Source: Rhizobacter koreensis
GTDB taxonomy: Bacteria; Pseudomonadota; Gammaproteobacteria; Burkholderiales; Burkholderiaceae_C
Assembly: GCF_013366375.1 (NCBI RefSeq)
Contig: NZ_JABWMJ010000003.1
Coordinates: 62,001 to 126,000, forward strand
DNA length: 64,000 bases
Direction: 5' to 3'
In this document: piece after piece, positions 10,201 to 18,477 of the stretch
Layout: each line of letters starts with the position of its first letter
Position numbering within the stretch: position 1 is the first letter of the stretch
Translations under genes and position numbers: made by a program
Notes under the pieces: model-generated
What the model saw: only the letters and a program-made list of their open reading frames with translations
What the model was told of the DNA's origin: nothing
Databases searched by the model: none

Positions 10201-11425
10201 GAAGATGAACGAGGAGCACGCGCGCCAGCACGAGCTTGCCTCGGCACGCATCGACAAGGCGCAGGCGCTCGCCGACAGCGACCTCAAGAGCGAGTTCCTC
10301 GCGGTGATGTCGCACGAGCTCAAGCACCCGCTCAACCTGATCAACGTCAACACGCAGGTGCTGATGACGCTGCCGGAGGCGCAGAACGTCGCGCCGGTCA
10401 TGAAGGCGGCGCGCACGATCCAGCGCACCGTGCAGAGCCAGGCCCGCATCATCGATGACCTGCTCGACCTCTCGCGTACCCACGCCGGCAAGCTGACGCT
10501 GGAGCGCCAGCCGCTCTGGCTCGGCGACGCGCTGCAAACCGTGCTCAACGGCGCCCGCCAGGAAGCGACCGCCAAGGGCCTCGAGTTCCACTACACGCCC
10601 GATCCGGAGCCCCTGCTGGTCGACGGCGACCTGGTGCGCATCGAGCAGATCGCCTGGAACCTGCTCAGCAACGCGATCAAGTTCACCAAGGTGGGCCGCA
10701 TCGACGTGGCGCTGCGCCGCGATGGCGAGCAGGCGCTGCTCGAGGTCGCGGACAGCGGGCGCGGCATCGCGCCGCAGTTCGTTCCGCACGTGTTCGAGAT
10801 GTTCCGCCAGGCCGATTCGCAGACCACCCGCGAGGCCGGCGGTCTCGGCATCGGCCTTGCGCTGGTGGCAGGGCTCGTCGATCTGCACGGCGGGCGCGTC
10901 GCCGCCGAGTCGCCCGGGCTCGGACTCGGCTCGACGTTCCGGGTCTGGCTGCCGCTCCATGAGCGAACCGATCTCGGCGCGCTCGAGCCCGAGTTGCCGT
11001 CCGAGCCGCGCATGAAGGGCGTGCGGGTGCTGCTGGTCGACGACACGACCGACACGCTCGAGACGTTCAGCTTCCTGCTCGAGGCCGACGGCATGGTGGT
11101 GCACACCGCCTCGAGCGGCGCCGCGGCGATCGAGCTCGCCACCAGTCACGAATTCGACCTCGTGATCTCCGACATCGGCATGCCCGGGATGGACGGCTAC
11201 GAGCTGATCCAACGCCTGCGCACGATGCCGTCGACGGCGCGCGTGCCGGCGATCGCGCTCACCGGCTACGGCCGTCCGCAGGACGTGCAGCGCGCGCTGG
11301 CGTCGGGCTTCTCGGCGCACCTCGACAAGCCGATCGACTTTTCGCAGCTCGGTCGCGTGTTCGATCAGCTGCTGCGCTCGCGCCGCTCGGAAGCGCCGAG
11401 CGGCCAGCCGCCGCGGCGCCGCTGA
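7241..11425 (+). CDS. CheB-CheR-PAS hybrid histidine kinase with receiver domain
   Basis: A 1394-residue signalling protein with six recognisable parts. Residues 28-210 are a CheB methylesterase domain (GLGASAGGL, HLSPRHES, LSGTGADGSVG). Residues 225-500 are a CheR methyltransferase domain (TNFFRD, WVPGCSTGEEAYS). A glutamate-rich coiled coil follows at about 675-747, with repeated NEEL units. Then come one or two PAS domains (750-1000), a HisKA/ATPase kinase core with the phospho-accepting His in HELKHPLN near 1025 and an N-box near 1140 (NLLSNAIKFT), and a C-terminal receiver from 1264 with phospho-Asp in DIGMPGMDG. It is a stand-alone chemosensory-type hybrid kinase; no MCP, CheA or CheW gene is nearby. 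The CheB part has no receiver of its own. Divergent from glf; the SDR gene follows 67 bases on. Ligand and partner unknown. Confidence 0.93.
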   Translation: MSKEIEAFVEEDDGSLPESQVAKSGLDFPVIGLGASAGGLQTLIRIFEGLPAAPDMAFVVILHLSPRHESKVADILQKSTRMPVREVAGDVPIERDHVYVIPPNRELHMVDGKLGVRPSRRTRGPHVAIDLFFRTLADAHGDRSIGVVLSGTGADGSVGIARLKDQGGLVLAQSPEDAEYEGMPSSAIATGMVDFVLPTADIPQKLLDLWRNARSLKIPQPEIARLSAQPEDNPAIAEAALDEVMAILLRRTGHDFSHYKRATVLRRIERRMQVCGTPDLPTYRQHLRQHAAEAPALLGDMLIGVTNFFRDREAFEALEREVMPTFFDARFADEPLRVWVPGCSTGEEAYSIGMLLRDEAARAEVARPVQVFASDIDEAALSVARDALYPGAIATDVTVARLRSFFVKEDAGYRINRELREHVLFARHDILRDPPFSRLDLVSCRNLLIYLDKAAQNDILQMFHFALRPGGYLFLGSSESADAAPRLFTAVDKRLRIYRSNVDVRSTRTLPTFPLGSVARSPRLRPVKPPLAGPRKRSMAELHQQLLEEHAPPSVIVNRDAEIIHLSSRAGRYLRFGGGEPSHRLLDVVQPELRSELRTLLFQATLFSKGVESRRVDVSRDGQLAHVKMTARPVEHPELPNDLLLVLFDEVEVAPPVLDGDGNLPERDPLVFQLQSELQRKDDQLRATIEQYESSAEELKASNEELQAINEELRSTTEELETSKEELQSTNEELITVNQELKMKVDETTDVNDDLQNLIAATQIATVFVDAGMRIKRFTPAARSIFNIIDSDVGRSLLDITHKLLYPTLADDAEQTFATLRPIEREVESTDGRWFLGRVLPYRSADDRIGGAVLTFVDITSRRRAEHGMHIGEAQMALVAASMPDFAIMTLDREGRFTSWSAGAERVFGWSEAEVMGESFERLFLPADREQKIPERELQRAAESGRASDDRWHVRKDGSTFFANGVTTPLRTGGLEGFAKIAFDATRKMNEEHARQHELASARIDKAQALADSDLKSEFLAVMSHELKHPLNLINVNTQVLMTLPEAQNVAPVMKAARTIQRTVQSQARIIDDLLDLSRTHAGKLTLERQPLWLGDALQTVLNGARQEATAKGLEFHYTPDPEPLLVDGDLVRIEQIAWNLLSNAIKFTKVGRIDVALRRDGEQALLEVADSGRGIAPQFVPHVFEMFRQADSQTTREAGGLGIGLALVAGLVDLHGGRVAAESPGLGLGSTFRVWLPLHERTDLGALEPELPSEPRMKGVRVLLVDDTTDTLETFSFLLEADGMVVHTASSGAAAIELATSHEFDLVISDIGMPGMDGYELIQRLRTMPSTARVPAIALTGYGRPQDVQRALASGFSAHLDKPIDFSQLGRVFDQLLRSRRSEAPSGQPPRRR

Positions 11426-11492
11426 ATCCGGGGCCGGCGCGGCGGCGAAGGCCGCCAGCGCGCGGCCGCTGTCGACGTTCGAAAGGAGAACC

Positions 11493-12479
11493 ATGCCCAC
11501 GTCCACGAAAAAGACCAGCCCGACCGCCGAGAAACAGCGCAGCATCCAGCGCGAGCAGGACGCGCGCGACAGCGCACCGGCCAAGAAGGCGCCCGCCAAG
11601 AAGAGCGCGGTGCAGGCGGGCGCGCGGCGCCAACCCGAAAAGCTGCCGGCCCAGCACATCGCCAAGCCGGGACACGAGTCCGAGCTCGAGCTGCGCCCGC
11701 GCTACATGGCGCCCGACTACCTCGGCAGCAGCAAGCTCGATGGCTTCGCGGCGCTGATCACCGGGGCCGACTCGGGCATCGGTCGTGCGGTGGCCGTGCT
11801 GTTCGCGCGCGAGGGCGCCGACGTCGCCATCGCGTACCTCGACGAGCACGACGACGCCGAGGAGACCAAGCGGGCGGTCGAGGCCGAGGGGCGACGCGCC
11901 ATCCTGATCGCCGGCGACGTGAAGGACCCGGCGTTTCCGGAGCGCGCGGTCCAGGAGACGCTCAAGGCATTCGGCCGCCTCGACGTGCTGGTCAACAACG
12001 CTGCGTTCCAGGAGCACGCGGAGTCGCTGACCGACATCAGCGACGAGCGCATGGAAGAGACCTTCACGACCAACATCCTCGGCTACATGCGGATGGCGCG
12101 CGCCGCGCTGCCGCACCTGAAGGAAGGCGCCTCGATCATCAACACCGGCTCGGTGACCGGGCTCGAGGGCAGCTCGCGCCTCCTGGACTACTCGGCGACC
12201 AAGGGCGCGATCCATGCGTTCACCAAGTCGCTGGCATCGAACCTGATCGGCAAGGGCATCCGCGTCAACGCGGTCGCGCCGGGGCCGGTTTGGACGCCGC
12301 TGAATCCGGCGGATTCGCCCGCCGAGCAGGTCGGCGAGTTCGGCTCCAGCACCGACATGAAGCGCGCGGCGCAGCCGGAGGAGCTCGCGCCCGCCTACGT
12401 GTTTCTCGCCGCGCCGGCCTGCTCGGGCTACATCAGCGGCATCGTGCTGCCGGTGACCGGAAGCGTCGGCGCGATCTGA
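11493..12479 (+). CDS. Stress-type SDR oxidoreductase with Lys/Ala tail
   Basis: Short-chain dehydrogenase/reductase of 328 residues, about 45 longer than classical SDRs because of an N-terminal extension with lysine-rich pieces (STKKTSPTAEK, APAKKAPAKKSAV). The fold has the cofactor loop TGADSGIG at 90-97, NNAA at 168-171, and catalytic S220, Y233 and K237 in the YSATK block. It resembles the glucose-dehydrogenase-like general stress SDRs (YdaD/YghA type), whose substrates are not established. The ATG at 11493 sits after AAAGGAGA at ideal spacing, so the tail is part of the protein. It follows the CheB/CheR kinase on the same strand after 67 bases and converges on a hybrid kinase. The tail resembles those on the hemerythrin and LigD proteins in this window. 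Confidence 0.9.
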   Translation: MPTSTKKTSPTAEKQRSIQREQDARDSAPAKKAPAKKSAVQAGARRQPEKLPAQHIAKPGHESELELRPRYMAPDYLGSSKLDGFAALITGADSGIGRAVAVLFAREGADVAIAYLDEHDDAEETKRAVEAEGRRAILIAGDVKDPAFPERAVQETLKAFGRLDVLVNNAAFQEHAESLTDISDERMEETFTTNILGYMRMARAALPHLKEGASIINTGSVTGLEGSSRLLDYSATKGAIHAFTKSLASNLIGKGIRVNAVAPGPVWTPLNPADSPAEQVGEFGSSTDMKRAAQPEELAPAYVFLAAPACSGYISGIVLPVTGSVGAI

Positions 12480-12498
12480 GCGGCGAGTGCTGCGGCGG

Positions 12499-14460
12499 TC
12501 AGGCCGCGCGCTCGACCGCCGCGAGCAGGGCGGCGAGCGCGTGGCCGTCGACCGGCTTGGCGAAGTGCTCGTCGAAGCCGGCGGCGAGCGCGTCGGCGCG
12601 GTCCTGCGGCTGGCCGTAACCGGTGATCGCGACCAGTCGCGGCGCCGGCGCGACACGCTCGCGGATCGTGGCCGCGAGCTGGTAGCCGTCCATGTCGGGC
12701 AGCCCGACGTCGAGCAGCGCCACGTCGGGCCGCTCGAGCGCGAGGCGGTCGAGGGCATGGCGCGGGTGGTGCTCGACCACCGCCCGATGCCCGAGCTCGC
12801 CCACCATCATGGCGAGCATCTCGGCGGCGTCCTCGTTGTCGTCGACGATCAGCACGCTCAAGGTGTGCGCGCCGGGTTGCGCCGTGGTGCCCGCGTCGTG
12901 CGCTGCAGCTGCCGCGCGCTCGACCGGCACGATGCGCGGCAGCGTGACCGTGAAGCGGCTGCCGTGGCCGGGCCCCGCGCTTTCGGCCGCGACGCTGCCG
13001 CCGTGCAGCTCGACGAGGCTCCTCACCAGCGGCAACCCGATGCCCAGCCCGCCGGCGGCGCGATCGCGTGCGCGCTCGGCCTGCACGAAAAGGTCGAAGC
13101 AGTGCGCCACCAGCTCCGGCGTCATGCCCTGGCCGCTGTCGCTCACCGAGAGGTGCACCGTCGCCGCGTCGACCGCGAGGTCGATCGCGATGCGACCGCC
13201 TTCGGGCGTGTACTTGGCCGCGTTGGTGAGCAGGTTGGTGATCACCTGGACCAGACGCTTGGCGTCGCCGAACACCAGCACGCGCCCGGGCGCGGTCGAC
13301 ACCGTGAGCTGGTGGCGGCGCGCCTCGATGACGGGGCGAACCTGCTCGACCGCCTCGCCCACCGCGCGCTGCAGGTCGAGCTCCTCGCGCGCGAGCGTGA
13401 CCTGTCCGCGCGTGACGCGGGCGACGTCGAGCAGGTCGTCGACCAGCGCGACCATGTGGCGCACCTGGCGATCGATGATCGCGCTGGCGCGCTCGATCTT
13501 GGCCGCGTCGCCGTGCGCGACCTGCAGCACGTAGGCGGCCGCCGCGATCGGCGCCAGCGGGTTGCGCAGCTCGTGCGCGAGCATCGCGAGGAACTCGTCC
13601 TTGCGCCGGCTCGATTCGAGCAGCGCCTGCTCGCGCTGCACGTGCTCGGTGATGTCGATCATCACGCCGATGTGGCGCTCCCACTCGGCGTCTTCGCCGC
13701 GTTCGCTGGTCGCCATGCTCTTGACGTGGCGCACCGACCCGTCGGGCAGACGGATGCGAAAGCTGTGTTCCATCGCGCCATCGGCCGCCAGGCTCGCGTC
13801 GATCGCCGACTGCATGCTGGTCACGTCGTCGGGGTGCAGGCGCGCGAAGAACTCGTCGGCGTGGCGCCCCTCGTGCTCGGCGAACGCGTAGATCTGCGCG
13901 GTGCGCTCCGAGCGCTCGATCTCGCCGGTTCTGAAGTTCCAGTCGAAGGTGCCGAGCTGGGCGATGCGGAGCGCCACTTCGGCGCGCAGCTGCGCCTTGC
14001 GCAAGGCCTGCTCGACGCGCCACTTCTCGGTGACGTCCTCCGTGCGATGCGCGATGCACAGCAGCTCGCGGGCCGGGCCGAAGATCGGCGTGCTGCGCGC
14101 GCTCCACCAGCGCTCCTCGAAGACGCGGCTGCCGTCGGCCTGCACGACGGTGATCGGGTAGCGCTGCAGCGGCAGCGTGTCGGGAGCGCCGGTCGCGAGC
14201 ACGCGGCGCAGCGACTCGCGCAGCGGCGCGACGCCCGTGTCGCCGGCATCGTCGGGGTTGCCGGGAAACGCGGCGAACAGGCGCTGGCCGACGAGGTCGT
14301 CGCGGCTGCGTCCGACGGCGTGCAGGAACGCATCGTTCACCGCCAGGATGACCGGATCGTCGCTCGCCGACAGCAGGTACTCGCCGACCGGCGACTGGTC
14401 GAACGCGAGGTGGTAGACCGAAGCGTCAAGCATGCGTGGACTCGGAGGAGCCCGGAGCAT
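12499..14460 (-). CDS. PAS-PAS hybrid histidine kinase with receiver domain
   Basis: A 653-residue soluble hybrid kinase with no membrane segments. Two PAS regions come first (about 15-140 and 155-285; the second ends in VMIDITEHVQREQALLE). Then comes HisKA with the phospho-accepting His in AHELRNPLAP near 296, an ATPase domain with LLTNAAKYTPEGG and GGLGIGLPLV, and a C-terminal receiver starting near 530 (LIVDDNEDAAEML) with phospho-Asp in LLDVGLPDMDG near 581 and the KP Lys near the end. The start at 14458-14460 has GGGAG upstream at about eight bases; the ATG at 14433 (MLDASVYH) is an alternative nine residues shorter. No partner regulator gene is adjacent. It converges with the SDR gene 19 bases away. 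Confidence 0.9.
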   Translation of the reverse strand: MLRAPPSPRMLDASVYHLAFDQSPVGEYLLSASDDPVILAVNDAFLHAVGRSRDDLVGQRLFAAFPGNPDDAGDTGVAPLRESLRRVLATGAPDTLPLQRYPITVVQADGSRVFEERWWSARSTPIFGPARELLCIAHRTEDVTEKWRVEQALRKAQLRAEVALRIAQLGTFDWNFRTGEIERSERTAQIYAFAEHEGRHADEFFARLHPDDVTSMQSAIDASLAADGAMEHSFRIRLPDGSVRHVKSMATSERGEDAEWERHIGVMIDITEHVQREQALLESSRRKDEFLAMLAHELRNPLAPIAAAAYVLQVAHGDAAKIERASAIIDRQVRHMVALVDDLLDVARVTRGQVTLAREELDLQRAVGEAVEQVRPVIEARRHQLTVSTAPGRVLVFGDAKRLVQVITNLLTNAAKYTPEGGRIAIDLAVDAATVHLSVSDSGQGMTPELVAHCFDLFVQAERARDRAAGGLGIGLPLVRSLVELHGGSVAAESAGPGHGSRFTVTLPRIVPVERAAAAAHDAGTTAQPGAHTLSVLIVDDNEDAAEMLAMMVGELGHRAVVEHHPRHALDRLALERPDVALLDVGLPDMDGYQLAATIRERVAPAPRLVAITGYGQPQDRADALAAGFDEHFAKPVDGHALAALLAAVERAA

Positions 14461-14567
14461 ACGTGCGGCTCCCAAACGGTGCAGAGGCCGGGAGCGTCCG
14501 GAACGCGGCACCACGGGGATGCCGCCGCGCCGCCCTTCACGAGGCGCCGCGCGGCCGCGCCGCGGGC

Positions 14568-17516
14568 TCAGCCGACGCCGAGCGCCTTGGCCGCCTTGGC
14601 GAGCGTCTGCCGCGTCGTCCAGTAGGCGCGCCAGGGGTCGCCCGGCTCGTCGAGGCGCTCGGGCATCGTCGCGACGGTCCAGTGCGCGCCGCTCGTCAGC
14701 GAGCCGAGCTCGTCCCAGCTGCACGGCACCGACACGCCGAGCCCGGGCCGCGCCCGCACCGAGTAGGCCGCCGCGGTGGTCGCGCCGAAGCCGTTGCGCA
14801 GGTAGTCGACGAAGATCCTGCCGATGCGGTTCTTCGGGCCGCTCTTGAGCACGAAGCGATCGGGGAACACGCGCGAGAGGTGCGCGACGATGGCCTCCGA
14901 GACGTCCTTGACGCGCTCCCAGCGGTCCTTGGGCGTCAGCGGCACGACCACGTGCAGGCCCTTGCCGCCGCTCGTCTTCAGAAAGCTCGCGAGGCCGAGT
15001 TCGTCGAGCAGCTTGCCGGTGATGTCGGCGGCTTCCTGGATCTGCTTCCAGCCGACACCTTCGCCGGGGTCGATGTCGAAGATCATGCGGTCGGGCTTGT
15101 CGGCCGCCTTCGACGGCGAGTTCCAGGTGTGGAACTCGATCACGTTGGCCTGTGCCGCGCTGATGAGCGCGGTGAACGAGTCGATCTCGACCATCGGCGG
15201 CTTGCCGGGCAGGATCGACGGGTCGAGCTTCTTCAGCTCGGCGATCTTCAGCGTCTCGGCGTGGCGCTGGAACACGTGCGGGCCGGTGATGCCGGTCGGC
15301 GCGCGCACCATCGAGACCGGCCGGCCCGCCAGGTGCGGCAGCATCAGCCGCGCGACGTGCAGGTAGTGGTTGACGACGTCGACCTTGGTCGCGCCGGTCG
15401 ACGGGTCGATCACGCGGTCGGGGTTGCTGACGCGCACGCCGAGCGACTCGGCGGTCGGGGCGTCGTCGGCCGCGGCGCGCTTCTTCGCTGGCGTCGTCGC
15501 CGACGTTTTCGCCGCGGTCTTGCTCGCGGCCTTGCCGGTGGATTTCGCCGCCGCGTGGGCCGACGCCGCCGGCGCCTCCTTGCCCTGGGTTGCCTTGCCC
15601 TCGCTCCTGGGCGCAGGCGCCGCCTGCGCGACCTCCGCATCCGCCGCGGCTTCGACCACGGCGCCCGGCTTGGCCTCCTCGCGGGTGATCGATTCCGCCG
15701 GCTTGTCGCTGCGCAGGCCGTGGAACACGGCATGGCGAACCCGGCCGTCCCTGGTCCACTCGCCGAACGACACCTCGGCGACCAGCGTCGGCTCGACCCA
15801 GTGGCCGCGCACGTCGCGCGGCTTTTCGACGAACGGCGTCTTCGCGGCACCGATGGCATCGAGGCGCTTCCTCAGCATGCGCAGCGTGGCCTCGTCGAAG
15901 CCGGTGCCGACGCCGCCGGCGAAGCGCAGGTTGCCGGCTTCGTCGTGGATGCCGAGCAGCAGCGAGCCGATGCCGGTGCGCGAGCCCTGCGGGTCGGTCC
16001 AGCCGCCGATCACGAACTCCTGGCGCTGCGTGCACTTGAGCTTGATCCAGTTCGGCGAGCGCTTGCCGACGTACGGTGAGTCGGCGCGCTTGCCGATCAC
16101 GCCCTCGAGCCGCATGCGGCAGGCGTTCTGCAGCAGCTCCTCGGGCGTCGACGGGAAGTCCTGGCTGTAGCGGATCCGGCTCGCAGGATGGTCGGCGGTC
16201 GCGCGGCCGAGCACCGTGTCGAGCAAGGCACGGCGCTCGACCAGCGGCACGCTGCGCAGGTCGTGCCCGGCGCAGAACGGCAGGTCGAACAGGTAGTACT
16301 GGATGGCCTCGGTCTTCGACGCCTCGAACGCGTTCTGCAGCGCGTTGAAGTCGGGCGCGCCGCCGCTGCCGACGACGACGATCTCGCCGTCGTACCAGCC
16401 GGCCGGCAGCGCGAGCTGCTTCAGGTCGCGCGCCAGGCTGACCAGCTTGTCGGTCCAGTCGTTGCCGTTGCGGGTGAAGAGGCGAACGTCGCCGCCGTCG
16501 ATTCTCGCGAGCAGGCGGTAGCCGTCGAACTTGATTTCGTAGACCCAGCCGGCGTCGTGCGGCGCGCTCGCGACCAGCGTGGCGAGTTGCGGGGCGAGCG
16601 TGGCCGGCACGGCGGCAGGCTGGGCGCCGGCGGGCAGCGCCAGCGTGTCGTCACCCGCCTCCGGTGGCGATGCGGCCGGCTCCGCCGGCTGCGCCAGCGG
16701 CTCCGGCTCAGTCGGCTTGGCGCGCTTGGTGGGTGCCTTGGCCGCTGCGCTCGCCTTGGTTCCCTTCGCGGCCGCGCGCCAGGCGGTCTTCTTCGCGGGC
16801 GCGGCGGTCTTCGATGCGCTCGCGGCACTGCCTTTCGTCGCGCTCCTGGTCGGCTTCTTGGCCGCCGGCTCCGGGGCCGCGTCGGCCGCCGCGGCGGCCT
16901 CCGCCGGCGTCGCCGTCGCGAGCGGCTTGGCGGACTTGCCGCTGCCGGCGCGCTGGTCCTCGATGGTCGCGCCCGAGAGCACGCTCGCGGGCAGTTCCTC
17001 GACGACGTTGAACTCCGACGCCGGCCGGGCCGCGTCGTCACGTTCCTTGATGAGGAGCCAGGGCTCCTGACGTTCGCCGGCGCGGCGGTGCATGCGCACC
17101 AGGGTCCAGCCGCCGTGCAGCTTCTCGCCGTAGAGGCGGAACTTCAGCTTGCCGGCGGCGTAGCCGGCACGCGGGTCGCCGATCGGCTCCCAGGTGCCGC
17201 GATCCCAGACGATCACCTGGCCGGCGCCGTACTGCTTGGGCGGGATCGTGCCCTCGAACGTCGCGTAGCCGAGCGGGTGGTCCTCGACGTGCACCGCCAT
17301 CCGCTTGTCGGCGGGGTCGAAGCTGGGCCCCTTCGGCACCGCCCAGCTCTTGAGCGTGCCGTCGAGCTCGAGGCGGAAGTCGTAGTGCAGGCGGGTCGCC
17401 GCGTGCTTCTGGATGACGTAGCTCAGCGTGCCGCCTGCGGACGGCGTGCCGCCGGTCGGTTCGCTGGTGATCGAGAAGTCGCGCTTGTCGTAGTAGCGCT
17501 GCAGCGCCGTGGCCAT
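14568..17516 (-). CDS. ligD: Multifunctional DNA ligase D
   Basis: ATP-dependent ligase for bacterial non-homologous end joining, 982 residues, in the order 3'-phosphoesterase, ligase, polymerase. The phosphoesterase part (residues 1-190) has LHYDFRLELDG and the HPLGYATFEG block. The ligase part (320-625) has the adenylation motif EIKFDGYR with the nucleophilic Lys near 324, plus EGVIGKR. The polymerase/primase part (690-975) has SNPDRVIDP and the FDIDPGEG metal-binding Asp pair near 810. Two linkers, about 190-310 and 630-690, are rich in Lys, Ala, Ser and Thr (for example TAAPAKKTAWRAAAKGTK), a feature also seen on nearby proteins. The ATG at 17514-17516 has an excellent GAGGAGG. The usual partner ku is not next to it and not in this window. 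This is the Pseudomonas-type domain order. Confidence 0.97.
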   Translation of the reverse strand: MATALQRYYDKRDFSITSEPTGGTPSAGGTLSYVIQKHAATRLHYDFRLELDGTLKSWAVPKGPSFDPADKRMAVHVEDHPLGYATFEGTIPPKQYGAGQVIVWDRGTWEPIGDPRAGYAAGKLKFRLYGEKLHGGWTLVRMHRRAGERQEPWLLIKERDDAARPASEFNVVEELPASVLSGATIEDQRAGSGKSAKPLATATPAEAAAAADAAPEPAAKKPTRSATKGSAASASKTAAPAKKTAWRAAAKGTKASAAAKAPTKRAKPTEPEPLAQPAEPAASPPEAGDDTLALPAGAQPAAVPATLAPQLATLVASAPHDAGWVYEIKFDGYRLLARIDGGDVRLFTRNGNDWTDKLVSLARDLKQLALPAGWYDGEIVVVGSGGAPDFNALQNAFEASKTEAIQYYLFDLPFCAGHDLRSVPLVERRALLDTVLGRATADHPASRIRYSQDFPSTPEELLQNACRMRLEGVIGKRADSPYVGKRSPNWIKLKCTQRQEFVIGGWTDPQGSRTGIGSLLLGIHDEAGNLRFAGGVGTGFDEATLRMLRKRLDAIGAAKTPFVEKPRDVRGHWVEPTLVAEVSFGEWTRDGRVRHAVFHGLRSDKPAESITREEAKPGAVVEAAADAEVAQAAPAPRSEGKATQGKEAPAASAHAAAKSTGKAASKTAAKTSATTPAKKRAAADDAPTAESLGVRVSNPDRVIDPSTGATKVDVVNHYLHVARLMLPHLAGRPVSMVRAPTGITGPHVFQRHAETLKIAELKKLDPSILPGKPPMVEIDSFTALISAAQANVIEFHTWNSPSKAADKPDRMIFDIDPGEGVGWKQIQEAADITGKLLDELGLASFLKTSGGKGLHVVVPLTPKDRWERVKDVSEAIVAHLSRVFPDRFVLKSGPKNRIGRIFVDYLRNGFGATTAAAYSVRARPGLGVSVPCSWDELGSLTSGAHWTVATMPERLDEPGDPWRAYWTTRQTLAKAAKALGVG

Positions 17517-17564
17517 CGGTCCTCCTCTGCGTCGTGTGTTCTTCGCCGGCGGGCCGGCACGCGC

Positions 17565-18473
17565 TCAGCCCGGGTCGGTCGCGCCGCCGAGCCGGTGCAT
17601 CAGGCGCGGGATCTCGCCCGGCACCTCGCGCGCGAGGTAGCCGAGCGGCCCCTGCTGCTTCGCGAGCTCGCTGCCGGCGCGCGCGTGCAGGGCGACGCCC
17701 CAGACGGCGGCCTGCTCGAGCGGGGCGCCGCGTGCCGCGAGGCCGGCGATGATCCCGGCGAGCGTGTCGCCCGAGCCCGAGGTCGCGAGGCCGGCGTTGC
17801 CGCCGTCGTGGCGCCAGGTGCGGCCGTCGGGCGCGGCGATCACGGTGGTCGCGCCCTTGAGCGCCACCACCGCGTTCCAGCGCCGCGCCGCCTCGCGCGC
17901 GGTGCGCTCGCGGTCGGCCTTGATCTCGTCCTTCGAAAGGCCCGTGAGGTGCGCCATCTCGCCGGCATGCGGGGTCACGAGCACCGGGCGCCCCTCGCGG
18001 CGCGGACCGGTCACCGCGCCCATCGCCGACGCGTCGAGGATCACGGCGTAGTCGCCCTCGGCGCCCAGCCAATGCTCGCAGGCGCGGCAGACCGCGTCCT
18101 CGCCCTGCATGCCCGGGCCGATGAGAAGCGCCTGGCAGCGCGACAGCAGCTCGGTGAGCGGATGCGCGGCGTCGGTCTCGTGCACCGGGTCGGCGAGGGT
18201 GACGACGCGTGCCTCCGGCATCAGCAGCGCGAGCCCGGGCGCCACGCTCGCCGGCACCGCCAGCGTCAGCTTGCCGGCGCCGGCGCGCAGGGCGGCGATG
18301 CCCGCCAGCCATGCCGCGCCGGGCATCTCGGTGCTGCCGGCGACCACGATGGTGCGGCCGCGGCCTTCCTTGTCGCCGTCGTGCGGCGGCATCGGCAGCG
18401 CCCAGTCGCGCAGCAGGGCGTCGTCGACATCGACGATCGCGGGGGTGTCGGGTGTCTCGCGCTCGGGCGCCAT
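17565..18473 (-). CDS. nnrD: ADP-dependent NAD(P)H-hydrate dehydratase
   Basis: Repair enzyme that converts the S form of hydrated NAD(P)H back to NAD(P)H using ADP; it corresponds to the C-terminal YjeF domain as a separate 302-residue protein. Visible motifs are GRGRTIVVAGS near the N-terminus, LLIGPGM, VTPHAGEMAHLTG near 165-177, and NAGLATSGSGDTLAG near 225-240 with the catalytic Asp. The epimerase half (YjeF N-domain, NnrE) is not fused and not in the window. It lies four bases after the stop of the histidine phosphatase gene, so these two are one operon, and 48 bases before ligD. Metabolite repair next to DNA repair fits the stress character of this region. Confidence 0.93.
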   Translation of the reverse strand: MAPERETPDTPAIVDVDDALLRDWALPMPPHDGDKEGRGRTIVVAGSTEMPGAAWLAGIAALRAGAGKLTLAVPASVAPGLALLMPEARVVTLADPVHETDAAHPLTELLSRCQALLIGPGMQGEDAVCRACEHWLGAEGDYAVILDASAMGAVTGPRREGRPVLVTPHAGEMAHLTGLSKDEIKADRERTAREAARRWNAVVALKGATTVIAAPDGRTWRHDGGNAGLATSGSGDTLAGIIAGLAARGAPLEQAAVWGVALHARAGSELAKQQGPLGYLAREVPGEIPRLMHRLGGATDPG

Positions 18474-18477
18474 CGGC

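Noticed and set aside
7223-11665. A 1480-residue open frame on the minus strand opposite the CheB/CheR kinase
   Set aside because: It is exactly antisense to a protein with six recognisable domains. Its translation is rich in His, Arg, Glu, Leu and Val without motifs; such frames arise because high G/C at third positions removes stop codons from the opposite strand.
12499-16035. A 1178-residue minus-strand frame that would fuse the hybrid kinase to sequence inside ligD
   Set aside because: The extra N-terminal part is Arg-rich out-of-frame reading of ligD. PAS homology begins at the start near 14460, which has a ribosome binding site.
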